A DNA stretch of 64,000 bases from Moritella marina ATCC 15381 (lineage in GTDB: Bacteria > Pseudomonadota > Gammaproteobacteria > Enterobacterales > Moritellaceae), in assembly GCF_008931805.1 (NCBI RefSeq), contig NZ_CP044399.1, forward strand, positions 992,001-1,056,000, in the 5' to 3' direction. The notes under the pieces are model-generated. The model ran no database searches and was not told the origin of the DNA. It worked only from the letters and a program-made list of their open reading frames with translations. A program made the translations under genes and the position numbers. This document shows positions 36,101 through 44,947 of the stretch, piece after piece. Positions within the stretch are counted from its first letter, which is position 1. Each line of letters starts with the position of its first letter.

Positions 36101-36178
36101 CATTTGAATTCAATCAAGAATCATATTGGATTGGTGATGGTTCATAACTCTTTAATATAACGTGTTGGTACGTTGTAT

Positions 36179-36226
36179 TTCACTGATGCTAAAGAAAGCG
36201 TAGAAGAAATCTTCAAAGCAATGTAA
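36179..36226 (+). repeat. pntB 3'-end remnant, copy C (diverged)
   Basis: In frame it reads FTDAKESVEEIFKAM-stop against [15 protein letters not shown]-stop in the intact gene. The core GATGCTAAAGA is identical in all three copies; downstream codons and the 3' UTR differ. It is followed by a different terminator. It may be the original chromosomal pntB end displaced by insertion. Confidence 0.75.
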
Positions 36227-36272
36227 TTGCAATGTCAGTATTTGTTAAATAATACAAGATATGTTGAAGAGT

Positions 36273-36298
36273 AAAGGAGCCGAAAGGCTCCTTTTTTT
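36273..36298 (+). terminator. Terminator after copy C
   Basis: AAAGGAGCC / GGCTCCTTT with a GAAA tetraloop and a T-run. It follows no intact gene; it probably terminated pntAB before the insertions. Confidence 0.9.
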
Positions 36299-36451
36299 GT
36301 TTTAAAATAAGGGATGATTAGCCACTGTAATAATTTCTGATATCTTGGTTTTTTTTCGTCACATCACTAGGAATTTGGGGGTTGTGATGGTATAAATAAC
36401 TCAAACCTTAGGTTTAATACGTAGTTTAATTACAAGCAGATAGGGAATACC

Positions 36452-37642
36452 ATGTTTGAGAAAATCGTTACAGCAGCAGCAGACCCAATATTAGGTTTAA
36501 CGGAAGCATTCGCTAAAGATCCTCGTGCCGAAAAAATTAATTTGGGCGTAGGTATTTATAAAGATGAAACGGGTCAAACGCCTATCCTAAAATCAGTTAA
36601 ATTAGCAGAGCAGAAGCTAATTAATGAAGAAAAAAGTAAAAGTTACTTGAGTATTGAAGGCCATAAAGCTTATGCGTCTGCAGTACAAAAACTATTATTT
36701 GGTGCAGATAGCGAAGTTGTAACATCACAGCGTGCAATTACAGCACAAGCACCGGGTGGTACTGGTGCACTACGTACAGCTGCCGATTTTATCAAAAGTC
36801 ATTTAACCAGTGATCGTATTTGGGTAAGTAACCCGACATGGGCTAATCACGGCAATGTGTTTAATACTGCAGGTTTAGAAGTAAAGCAGTATGCTTATTA
36901 TGACGCTGATACACGCGGTTTAGATTTTAATGCAATGCTGGCATCTCTAGCAGAAGCGGAAGCGGGTGACGTGGTACTTTTCCATGGTTGCTGCCATAAC
37001 CCAACGGGTATTGATCCAACATTGGAGCAGTGGACGACGCTTGCGCAACTGTGCGCGAACAAAAAATTATTACCACTGTTTGATTTTGCATACCAAGGTT
37101 TTGCAACTGGCGTTGAAGAAGATGCAGCTGGTCTGCGTGTATTCGCACAGTACTGTGAAGAATTACTTGTTGCTAACTCATTCTCTAAAAACTTCGGTTT
37201 ATACAACGAACGTGTTGGTGGTTTAACACTGGTTGCTAAAGATCAAGATGTTGCTACTGCGGCATTCAGCCAAATCAAATCAGGTATTCGAGCTAATTAT
37301 TCGAATCCGCCTGCACATGGTGCTGCAGTTGTCGCTATTATCCTTGATGATGAAGCATTACGTAACCAGTGGATTGCTGAAGTAGCTGAGATGCGCGTGC
37401 GTATTCATGCAATGCGTGAACTATTTGTCGCTACGTTAGCTGAAATGGGTGTGGCTGGCGACTATAGCTTTATTACTCGTCAAAACGGCATGTTCTCATT
37501 CTCTGGTCTGACGAAAGAACAAGTTGCTACATTGAAAGATGAGCACGCTGTTTATATTGTGGGCTCAGGCCGTATCAGTGTTGCTGGTATGACTAAAAAC
37601 AACATGCAGCCTTTATGTAAAGCGCTTGCTGCGGTACTTTAA
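36452..37642 (+). CDS. aspC: Aspartate/aromatic aminotransferase
   Basis: Class I PLP aminotransferase (aspartate plus 2-oxoglutarate to oxaloacetate plus glutamate). 396 residues, identical in length to E. coli AspC, with matching blocks: [65 protein letters not shown], the PLP-lysine motif [15 protein letters not shown] and [12 protein letters not shown]. TyrB-type specificity cannot be excluded. ATG after AGATAGGGAATACC. Single gene with a UUCG-loop terminator. Confidence 0.93.
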   Translation: MFEKIVTAAADPILGLTEAFAKDPRAEKINLGVGIYKDETGQTPILKSVKLAEQKLINEEKSKSYLSIEGHKAYASAVQKLLFGADSEVVTSQRAITAQAPGGTGALRTAADFIKSHLTSDRIWVSNPTWANHGNVFNTAGLEVKQYAYYDADTRGLDFNAMLASLAEAEAGDVVLFHGCCHNPTGIDPTLEQWTTLAQLCANKKLLPLFDFAYQGFATGVEEDAAGLRVFAQYCEELLVANSFSKNFGLYNERVGGLTLVAKDQDVATAAFSQIKSGIRANYSNPPAHGAAVVAIILDDEALRNQWIAEVAEMRVRIHAMRELFVATLAEMGVAGDYSFITRQNGMFSFSGLTKEQVATLKDEHAVYIVGSGRISVAGMTKNNMQPLCKALAAVL

Positions 37643-37690
37643 TATTTATTACACGATTAATAAATAATTTTCAGTGCTGTATTGGATTGT

Positions 37691-37717
37691 AAAATGAGTG
37701 CTTCGGCGCTCATTTTT
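37691..37717 (+). terminator. Terminator after aspC
   Basis: AAAATGAGTGC / GCGCTCATTTT with a TTCG tetraloop, one T-G wobble, then T-run. The remaining ~250 bp to the next gene holds only its promoter region, with a TAGATCACA half-site resembling CRP at about 37919. Confidence 0.9.
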
Positions 37718-37969
37718 CGTTCCAGGGTATTAACGTTTTGTAATTTTAGGCGTAGTGGTGATTTCAATATCGAATAATAGTAAATAACGTTAAATCTAGG
37801 CAGGGTAGGGTTAATGGTGTCAAGTAATGCTTATATAAGTAATTTATTCTTGATATTTATCTATAATGATGGGGTTTGTATCAATAAATCCCTTATATTT
37901 TAAATTAAAAGTTGTACCTAGATCACAAAACGTGTAAATTGCCGCAATCTTTGTAATCTTGAGGCAAAA

Positions 37970-39196
37970 ATGAGTAATAAACCACTTCAAATCCTATTAG
38001 CTGGTATCGGCATAAACTTAACAATTGGTATTCTATACGCATGGGGTGTTTTCACTGTACCGCTAGCTGAAGCGTTAAACGTGACTGCTACAGATGTAAA
38101 ATCACCATACAAAATTGCTGTATTCACATTTGCTACTTGTTTACTTATTGCTGGTATTTTACAAGACAAGATCGGTCCTAAAAAAGTGACTATGCTTGGT
38201 GTTACTCTAGTAGGTCTTGGCCTTATTGCTTCAGGTTACACAACGACGTTAACGCAACTTGAATTTACTTTTGGTGGTATTGTTGGTGCCGGTATCGGTT
38301 TCGCATACGCATGTATTAGCCCAAGTGCTATGAAATGGTGGCCAAAGGGTAAGAAAGGTTTAGTAAGTGGTCTAACAGCTGGTGGTTTCGGACTTGCATC
38401 TGTTTACTTAGCTCCGCTATCTACAAGCCTGATTGAAAGCTATGGTATCTACGATACATTCAAAATATTAGGTGCTGGTCTATTGGCCATTGCTATCCCA
38501 TTAGCATCATTACTTGTTGCTCCACCTGCTGGTTATGTTGCTGATGCATCAGAAACAACAGCGGCAGCGTCAAGCGATGACATTAATCTGACTTGGCAAC
38601 AAATGCTGAAAACGCGTCAATTTTACCAGTTATGGGTAATGTTCATGGTTTCAGCTGCTGCAGGTATCATGCTTATTGGTTCTGTTGGTAACATCAGCCA
38701 ATCAATTGGTCTAACGCCTGAGCAAATTGCATTCAGTGTCGTATTACTGGCTATTTTCAACACGGGTGGTCGTGTTGTTGGTGGTTTAATTTCTGACAAA
38801 ATTGGTCGTATTAATACACTTGCTTTAGTGTTCATGATGCAAGCGGCTAACATGGCGTTCTTTACGACGATTACAACGCAAATCCCACTGATGATTGCGA
38901 TTGCAGTTGGTGCGATGTCGTACGGTGCATTATTAAGTGTATTCCCTACGATCACAGCTGATAACTACGGTCTAAAAACTTACGGCACTAACTTCGGTAT
39001 CCTTTATTCTTCATGGGGTGTATCTGGTTTCTTCGGTGGTTTCTTAGCAACGGTTGCAGGTTCAACTAACAATACTTATTTTGCTTTCGCAGCACTATTA
39101 GTTCTTGTTACTGTTATTGCATTCTTTACTAAGCCAGTAGATAAAGCGGCTGTATTAGCAAAAGAAGAAGGCAAATTAAAAGCTGCTAAAGCTTAA
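37970..39196 (+). CDS. MFS transporter, OFA (oxalate/formate antiporter) family
   Basis: A 408-residue inner-membrane carrier with 12 predicted helices. The opening ILLAGIGINLTIGILYAWGVF and CISPSAMKWWPKGKKGLVSG are typical of OFA-family carriers, including YhjX-like proteins. The MFS loop motif appears as DKIGPKK and again as ISDKIGRINT in the second half. Substrates in this group are small carboxylates (oxalate, formate, pyruvate or lactate); which one is unknown. ATG after CTTGAGGCAAAA. Single gene with its own terminator. Confidence 0.85.
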   Translation: MSNKPLQILLAGIGINLTIGILYAWGVFTVPLAEALNVTATDVKSPYKIAVFTFATCLLIAGILQDKIGPKKVTMLGVTLVGLGLIASGYTTTLTQLEFTFGGIVGAGIGFAYACISPSAMKWWPKGKKGLVSGLTAGGFGLASVYLAPLSTSLIESYGIYDTFKILGAGLLAIAIPLASLLVAPPAGYVADASETTAAASSDDINLTWQQMLKTRQFYQLWVMFMVSAAAGIMLIGSVGNISQSIGLTPEQIAFSVVLLAIFNTGGRVVGGLISDKIGRINTLALVFMMQAANMAFFTTITTQIPLMIAIAVGAMSYGALLSVFPTITADNYGLKTYGTNFGILYSSWGVSGFFGGFLATVAGSTNNTYFAFAALLVLVTVIAFFTKPVDKAAVLAKEEGKLKAAKA

Positions 39197-39221
39197 TTAT
39201 TAGCGCTTTATAATTTGTGTC

Positions 39222-39256
39222 AAAGGGATAGTTCAAGCAATTGACTATCCCTTTTT
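39222..39256. terminator. Terminator between convergent MFS and outer-membrane protein genes
   Basis: AAAGGGATAGT (39222-39232) pairs with ACTATCCCTTT (39244-39254), T-run on the right and A-run on the left, so it can act in both directions. Confidence 0.88.
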
Positions 39257-39257
39257 G

Positions 39258-39749
39258 CTAGAAGTGTACATTACCACCGATAGTAAAGTATTTTAAATCT
39301 GCTTGAATAACGGTATAACCGGCTTCGATGGTAAATGCATCGCCGAGTTCAATACCGAATGCTATCCCACCTGAAAAACCATCCTCTTCCCATTTCCGAG
39401 TATCTGTTTTTAATGTTTCTTCCAAATAGCCAGCCCTTAGCTTGGCATAATATTGACCGGGAGTACGGTAGGCAGCATAAATTGCGTAAGATTCATATTC
39501 AGCATCTTCATTGCCAGCATCCATATCAACAAATGTACCTTCGAATTCCAAACCAAAACCACTTTTTTGAATACCAACAAGGAAGGTTGCGGGTACTTTA
39601 GGGTCGAGTTCGTCAAAGGCTGTGTAGATATAACCGGTTTTCGCACCGAGGTAAAAGTCGACATCACCAGATGTTTTATCTTTGGCAATGGCGGGTGTTA
39701 CAGCTATTGCACTGAGAGATAAAATGAGTGGGAGTAATTTATTCATCAT
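39258..39749 (-). CDS. Small outer-membrane beta-barrel protein
   Basis: A 163-residue precursor with a signal peptide ending AIA-KDK (cleavage about 22/23). Alternating hydrophobic/aromatic strands follow (VDFYLGAKTGYIYTAF, FLVGIQKSGFGLEFEGTFV, SYAIYAAYRTPGQYYAKLRA, IAFGIELGDAFTIEAGYTVI). It ends in Phe, the usual barrel-assembly signal. Eight strands are likely. It resembles OmpA-like/porin-family small barrels; ligand unknown. Starts at one of two adjacent ATGs (39749 or 39746). Confidence 0.8.
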   Translation of the reverse strand: MMNKLLPLILSLSAIAVTPAIAKDKTSGDVDFYLGAKTGYIYTAFDELDPKVPATFLVGIQKSGFGLEFEGTFVDMDAGNEDAEYESYAIYAAYRTPGQYYAKLRAGYLEETLKTDTRKWEEDGFSGGIAFGIELGDAFTIEAGYTVIQADLKYFTIGGNVHF

Positions 39750-40196
39750 TGATTCCTTGCTTATGTGAACTATGTCGTGTTTTTTTAATCATAGTCTTAA
39801 CAGCTGATTTAGCTATAATCTGAACTAATTATCATTCTAATATCTAACTAGTTGCGCTATTTTAGTGTTGTTTTGGTTATAGTAATTAACTGTGTTCAAG
39901 GGATGTGAACAGATCTCGTAATGAATAATATCGTTTTCGCGATATAACCGTTGGCGATTTCATTTGAAAGTAGTTGAAGTAGTGTTAATTGTATTTATGG
40001 GATAAATTTTTAGCTGAATTGAGTTTATAAATAAGGCTTTTAAATACTGATTTCAAAGTATTATTTTGTATTTTATAAAATCATCATACGTTACAACCTA
40101 ATTTCGATGGGTGTTTATTTACTGTGGTATGATCCGTGTTGAGTAATAGATTAAATAAGTTGTTGTTTAACGAATAAATGACAACGAGAGGTGCTT
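39750..40196. other. Divergent intergenic region, outer-membrane protein gene to mrcB
   Basis: About 450 bp, AT-rich, no credible frame. It should contain promoters for both genes. A run TAATTATCATTCTAATATC near 39827 loosely recalls a Fur half-site but is too weak to call. Confidence 0.4.
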
Positions 40197-42476
40197 GTGA
40201 GTAAAAAAATAAACAGCGATAAGACTAAAAACCGTAAACGTTTATGGTGGACGTTATTGCTTATTCCGGTGCTTGTTGGTATCGCGGTGATGATTTATTT
40301 AGATGTGATAATTCGTACTACTTACGATGAAAATAAGTGGGCGGTACCATCGACGGTTTATGCGCGTCCGCTTGAGTTATATGAAGGTGCGGCGTTAACG
40401 GTTAAAGATTTGCAGACTGAACTGAGCTTGTTAGGCTATAAATTTGTCGGCAATCCCACCAAACCAGGACAAGCAAATATTCTAGGTGAACAAGTTCATC
40501 TCTATACTCCTGGTTTTCAATTTAGTGATGGCCTTGAACCTCCCCGTAATATCTCATTGACAGTGAAAAATGGCGCTGTGGTAAAACTTGATAGTGATGA
40601 TCATGCTGCTTTATTACGTTTGGAACCCGTTGTTATTGGCGGTATTTACCCGGCACATAATGAAGACCGATTATTAGTGCAGCTATCAGAAGTGCCGAAA
40701 TCGTTACAAGCGATGTTGGTGGCAGTTGAAGATGATAGTTTTTATGATCATCATGGTATTTCTGTGCGTGGTATTGCCCGTGCTTTAGTGGCAAATATTA
40801 AACAAGGCGGCATATCTCAAGGTGCATCAACGCTGACTCAGCAATTAGTCAAGAATTATTACCTTACTTCAGAGCGAACCCTAAGCCGTAAAGCGCAGGA
40901 AGCACTCATGGCGATCTTACTGGAGCTGCACTTTAGTAAAGACGCTATTTTACAAGGTTATATAAATGAAATTTATCTCGGTCAAGATGGTCCTCGTGCT
41001 ATTCATGGTTTCGGTTTAGCCAGTCAATATTATTTCAAAACACCGCTTGCCGAGTTGGCGCTCGATAAGCAGGCGTTATTGGTTGCCTTGGTACGTGGTG
41101 CGAGTTATTACAATCCATGGAGAAATCCAGAACGCGCGCTTAAACGTCGAGATCTAGTGTTAGATATTGCGGTGCGTGAAGGGCGTTTAGACGCCGAACT
41201 TGCTGCGGCCGCTAAAGCACAACCATTAGGGATGGGCGAACAGACTGCGAGTAGTACCAAGCGTTTTCCTGCCTATCTCGATTTAGTACGCCGTCAATTA
41301 CAGCGTGATTATAAAGTCGAAGACTTAAGTGAAAATGGACTGTCTATTTTTACTCACTTTGATCCTTTAGTGCAAAGCAGTGCTGAATTAAGCCTAACCA
41401 AATCGATTGCACGACATAAACGTGATGGTTTAAGTGCTAAACTAGAAGGTGCGATTGTTATTACTCGGCCAAATACTGGTGCTGTGATTGCTATCGTTGG
41501 TGGGGCTAATACCCGTTTTGCTGGCTTTAATCGTGCTATTGATGCAAGGCGTCAAGTAGGCTCGTTAATTAAACCTGCGGTGTATTTGACGGCTTTAGAG
41601 CAGCCAGAACAATATAACTTAGCGACAGTGATTAGCGATGACGAATATAATTTACCGTTACCTAATGGCGATGTTTGGTCACCGAAAAATTATGATAAGA
41701 AAAACCACGGTGACGTGTTGTTATATAGTGCGCTCGCGAAATCTTATAATCAATCGACTGCGCGCTTAGGTAATGAAATTGGTTTAGCTAACATTGTGGA
41801 TACGCTAAGGCGCTTAGGTGTCGAGCAAAAAGTCCCTGAGTTACCTGCGATTACATTAGGTGCGGTCGATATGTCGCCGCTTTCTGTGGCCCAGATGTAC
41901 CAGACTTTATCTGCTGATGGTTTTTATACGCCGTTATTGGCGATCAGTACCGTTGTTGACCCTAAAGGGGAAGTACTAAAAAGTTACCCATTAGCAGTTG
42001 ATAAGCGCTTCGATGCTGGTTCAGTGTACATGCTGCGCCATGCAATGCAGGCGGTGACGCATGAAGGTTCAGGCAGAGCGCTAGAATGGCTATTGCCTGA
42101 TTTTGAAGTGGCAGGTAAAACGGGAACAACGAATAATTTACGAGATAGTTGGTTTGCTGGCTTCTCGGGTGACATGATGGCGGTGGTATGGATGGGGAGT
42201 GATGATAATGCCTCGATTGGTCTAACTGGTTCAAGTGGCGCATTACGTGTTTGGGCTGATATTTTCCGCCAGCGTTCGGCCTTACCGATCCAAAACTTAC
42301 CGCCACAAAACATTACTGTTGGTTGGGTAGATAAAGAGACTGGCCAGGGTAGTCAAGGCAGTTGCTTTAATTCGATTCCGCTCCCTTTTATAAGCGGTTA
42401 TGAACCGGAAGTTGAATTACGTTGTAACCAAGGTGTGAAGCGGGTTATTGAATGGTTTCGAGACTTGGTCGAATAA
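40197..42476 (+). CDS. mrcB: Bifunctional penicillin-binding protein 1b
   Basis: Class A PBP with glycosyltransferase and transpeptidase activities for peptidoglycan synthesis. A short cytosolic lead and one transmembrane helix (about 18-38) precede a UB2H-type regulatory domain (VPSTVYARPLEL to VKLDSDD). Next is the glycosyltransferase domain with the catalytic-Glu motif EDDSFYDHHGIS and GASTLTQQLVKN. The transpeptidase has GSLIKP (SxxK), KSYNQS (SxN) and GKTGTTNN (KTG). The GTG at 40197 is preferred, since AGAGG lies 5 nt before it; a GTG two codons upstream (40191) overlaps that site. 759 residues. A TPR lipoprotein gene follows. Confidence 0.95.
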   Translation: MSKKINSDKTKNRKRLWWTLLLIPVLVGIAVMIYLDVIIRTTYDENKWAVPSTVYARPLELYEGAALTVKDLQTELSLLGYKFVGNPTKPGQANILGEQVHLYTPGFQFSDGLEPPRNISLTVKNGAVVKLDSDDHAALLRLEPVVIGGIYPAHNEDRLLVQLSEVPKSLQAMLVAVEDDSFYDHHGISVRGIARALVANIKQGGISQGASTLTQQLVKNYYLTSERTLSRKAQEALMAILLELHFSKDAILQGYINEIYLGQDGPRAIHGFGLASQYYFKTPLAELALDKQALLVALVRGASYYNPWRNPERALKRRDLVLDIAVREGRLDAELAAAAKAQPLGMGEQTASSTKRFPAYLDLVRRQLQRDYKVEDLSENGLSIFTHFDPLVQSSAELSLTKSIARHKRDGLSAKLEGAIVITRPNTGAVIAIVGGANTRFAGFNRAIDARRQVGSLIKPAVYLTALEQPEQYNLATVISDDEYNLPLPNGDVWSPKNYDKKNHGDVLLYSALAKSYNQSTARLGNEIGLANIVDTLRRLGVEQKVPELPAITLGAVDMSPLSVAQMYQTLSADGFYTPLLAISTVVDPKGEVLKSYPLAVDKRFDAGSVYMLRHAMQAVTHEGSGRALEWLLPDFEVAGKTGTTNNLRDSWFAGFSGDMMAVVWMGSDDNASIGLTGSSGALRVWADIFRQRSALPIQNLPPQNITVGWVDKETGQGSQGSCFNSIPLPFISGYEPEVELRCNQGVKRVIEWFRDLVE

Positions 42477-42585
42477 GGGCTGCTAGCCTGGAAATAAGGG
42501 ACGAATAATATTTGTTAATGAAACAAATATTATTCGTGGACGGTTTTACAAATAGTATGCATGTGATATTAACAATGGAAGTAAA

Positions 42586-43041
42586 ATGAAAATAATTAAA
42601 CGCTTGTGTCTGTTGCTTTTACCTTGGTTGCTGACTGCTTGTGGCACCATTCCTACGTATAATTCCAATGGAACTGAAGTGCAAGGCTCGACGAATACCA
42701 GTAAAGCTGAACAAAGCAAGCCAACACCTGCAGTTAAGGCAAAGCAAGCAGCTGTTGACGAAACTGCTCAAGCGCCTGCGGCGGTGTTATCGCTGATGAA
42801 ACGTGCTGAAGAGCAGGTGGCTCGTGGTGATAACCCTGGCGCTATCGCATCCTTAGAGCGCGCTATCCGTATTGCTCCACGTTATCCTGAAACCTATTAC
42901 CGTTTAGGTGAGCGCTATTTTAATCAAGGTAATTATAAACAAGCCCGTTCATTAGCTGAAAAGTCAATAACACTGGGTGCAGATTGGCTGTTACGCCGAC
43001 AAGCCGAATCGTTAATGGAACGAGCATCGGCATATCAATAA
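42586..43041 (+). CDS. TPR lipoprotein, candidate PBP1b activator (LpoP-like)
   Basis: A 151-residue lipoprotein: leader MKIIKRLCLLLLPWLLTAC with lipobox LTAC, and a Ser/Lys/Ala/Pro-rich linker of about 50 residues. About two TPR units follow (LMKRAEEQVARGDNPGAIAS, YPETYYRLGERYFNQGNYKQ). In Pseudomonas the PBP1b activator LpoP is a TPR lipoprotein encoded beside the PBP1b gene; the same pairing and architecture are seen here, 109 bp after mrcB. The family link is an inference from architecture and context. The gene is 20 bp before the next gene and probably co-transcribed with it. Confidence 0.75.
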   Translation: MKIIKRLCLLLLPWLLTACGTIPTYNSNGTEVQGSTNTSKAEQSKPTPAVKAKQAAVDETAQAPAAVLSLMKRAEEQVARGDNPGAIASLERAIRIAPRYPETYYRLGERYFNQGNYKQARSLAEKSITLGADWLLRRQAESLMERASAYQ

Positions 43042-43060
43042 ATTATAAATAGAGTAAAGA

Positions 43061-44938
43061 ATGGAAATCGAATTACTAGAAATTAAAAATTTCATAAGCC
43101 AGTACCAACCTTTCGACCAACTGCCAGAAGAAGCATTAGTCGAAGTAGTCAAAAGCATTGAGATCTCGTACTACCGTGCAGACTCAATGATTATTGAGTA
43201 TGGTCACAAGATCCATGACCTGTATTTTATTCGCAGTGGTGTGGTGGAAATATACCGCCGTAAAGGTGAATTATACAACCGTTTGGATCAAGGCGAATTA
43301 TTCGGCCAAATGGGACTGTTGGCCAATAATAAAGTACGCCTACCGGCGAAAGCGATGAAAGATACGTTAGTATATTGTATCCCTGAATCTATCTTTCATG
43401 ACTTTTGTGAACGCTATGAGGCGTTTTCAGACTTCTCTGAAGTTGAAGGTACAATCCGCTTAAAACAAGCCGTTGAAGATAATAATGATGACGCGAACTC
43501 ACTCACCACATCGAAAGTAAAAACCCTACTAAGCAGAGACTTAGTTATGTTGACTAGCACCACTTCTATTCAGGATGTGGCGAAAGTGATGGCCGAAGAG
43601 CATGTCTCTGCAGCGCTGATCAATGATCCTGCTGTTACTGATGAAGAGGGTAATAACTTTGTTGGTATTATTACTCAACACGATCTGTGTGCCAAAGTGA
43701 TTGCGATGGGGATGAGTGTCGATAACCCTGTTTCAGATGTGATGTCGACAGAATTGATGTCGCTGGACCACAACGCCTATATTTCTGAAGCCATGCTAAT
43801 GATGCTACGTTATAACGTGCATCACCTACCTATCTTAAAAAACAAACAACCTATCGGCCTTATTGAAGTGGCTGATATTATTCGTTATGAATCACAAAAC
43901 AGTTTGTTATTGTCGGGCAGTATTTTTCAGCAACAAAATATTGAAGATCTGGTGCTACTTTCCAAGCAGCTTAAAGACTGTTTCGTGCGTATGGTGAATG
44001 AAGATGCAAACTCACACATGATCGGTAGTGCAATGTCAGAGATTGGTCGCAGCTTTAAGCAGCGATTACTGGAACTTGCTGAAGAAGAATTAGGCGAACC
44101 ACCTATACCTTATTGTTTCTTGGCGCTCGGTTCGATGGCGCGCGATGAACAATTGATCGTAACAGACCAAGATAACGGTATTATTTTAGATAATAGCTAT
44201 GACGAAGCGCTGCATGGTGAGTATTTTGAAAAACTATCCAAGTTTGTCTGTGATGGACTAGCGGCTTGTGGTTATACCTATTGTACCGGCGATATTATGG
44301 CGACGAATCCTGAGCACCGAAAAACGCAAGCGCAATGGGAAGAATGTTTTGCTGATTGGATTGATAATCCAAATCCACAAGCGCTATTAAATTGTTCTAT
44401 TTTCTTTGATTTAACCGGTGTTTATGGTCGTGTTAAATGGGCTGAACAATTAAACGCGTTCATTTTGCGTCGCGCGAAGAAAAATAACCGATTCTTAGCT
44501 TGTTTAGCCCGCAATGCTTTAAACCGTACACCCCCATTAGGTTTCTTTAAAACCTTTGTGATGGAGAACGATGGTCGTCATAACAATTCTATTAATTTAA
44601 AACGCCGTGGTACAGCACCACTTGCAGATTTGATCCGTGTGCATGGATTAGCCATTGGTTCACAATCTCAAAATTCATTCGAACGCCTCGAAGATATTAT
44701 TGAAGCGGGGATATTACCGGCATCGAAAGGTCAGGACTTACAGCATGCGATGGAATTGATTTCCTTAGTACGCTTACGTCATCAAGCGCTAGATGTAGAG
44801 TCGGATATTGAACCGGATAATAATATTGAACCAGAGAATATGTCTGAATTTGAGCGTCGTAACCTTAAAGATGCATTCTTGGTATTAAGTAACGCGCAGA
44901 ACTTTTTAAAGTATCGTTATACTGCCAATAAAATGTAG
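43061..44938 (+). CDS. cNMP-binding/CBS/DUF294 nucleotidyltransferase-like signalling protein
   Basis: A 625-residue cytosolic protein with four recognisable parts. First, an N-terminal cyclic-nucleotide-binding-like domain (about 15-125; LYFIRSGVVEIYRR, LDQGELFGQMGLL). Next, a pair of CBS motifs (about 155-285; VMAEEHVSAALIND, MLRYNVHHLPILKNKQPIGL). Then a DUF294 nucleotidyltransferase-like domain with GSMARDEQLIVTDQDNG, including the GS and D-x-D residues. Last, the DUF294 C-terminal helical domain. Similar proteins are usually encoded with a DnaQ-like exonuclease, as here (9 bp downstream). The nucleotide ligand is unknown; a uridylyltransferase-like activity is possible. Confidence 0.88.
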   Translation: MEIELLEIKNFISQYQPFDQLPEEALVEVVKSIEISYYRADSMIIEYGHKIHDLYFIRSGVVEIYRRKGELYNRLDQGELFGQMGLLANNKVRLPAKAMKDTLVYCIPESIFHDFCERYEAFSDFSEVEGTIRLKQAVEDNNDDANSLTTSKVKTLLSRDLVMLTSTTSIQDVAKVMAEEHVSAALINDPAVTDEEGNNFVGIITQHDLCAKVIAMGMSVDNPVSDVMSTELMSLDHNAYISEAMLMMLRYNVHHLPILKNKQPIGLIEVADIIRYESQNSLLLSGSIFQQQNIEDLVLLSKQLKDCFVRMVNEDANSHMIGSAMSEIGRSFKQRLLELAEEELGEPPIPYCFLALGSMARDEQLIVTDQDNGIILDNSYDEALHGEYFEKLSKFVCDGLAACGYTYCTGDIMATNPEHRKTQAQWEECFADWIDNPNPQALLNCSIFFDLTGVYGRVKWAEQLNAFILRRAKKNNRFLACLARNALNRTPPLGFFKTFVMENDGRHNNSINLKRRGTAPLADLIRVHGLAIGSQSQNSFERLEDIIEAGILPASKGQDLQHAMELISLVRLRHQALDVESDIEPDNNIEPENMSEFERRNLKDAFLVLSNAQNFLKYRYTANKM

Positions 44939-44947
44939 GGATCATTA

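Larger units (their letters stand above)
34892..36226. mobile_element. Putative inserted unit 2 (single lipoprotein gene) ending in copy C
   Basis: 1.3 kb between copies B and C of the pntB 3' end, with one gene. Immediately left of the shared core, copies B and C carry similar sequence (GGTGCGTTACATTT and GGTACGTTGTATTT) that differs from the same place in the intact pntB. This suggests a common element-derived arm. As in unit 1, no recombinase gene is seen. Confidence 0.4.

Noticed and set aside
35786-36103. 105-codon minus-strand frame
   Set aside because: It is wholly antisense to the lipoprotein gene, which has a signal peptide and lipobox.
36101-36178. Longer pntB pseudogene upstream of copy C
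   Set aside because: Reading leftward from copy C, similarity to PntB stops within a few codons of the core, so only the gene end is present.
29649-36226. Transposon or insertion sequence explaining the island
   Set aside because: No transposase or terminal inverted repeats were seen; the flanking repeats are gene-end copies over 100 bp long, not short target-site duplications.
39820-39850. Fur box upstream of the outer-membrane protein gene
   Set aside because: Only a partial, low-information AT-rich match.
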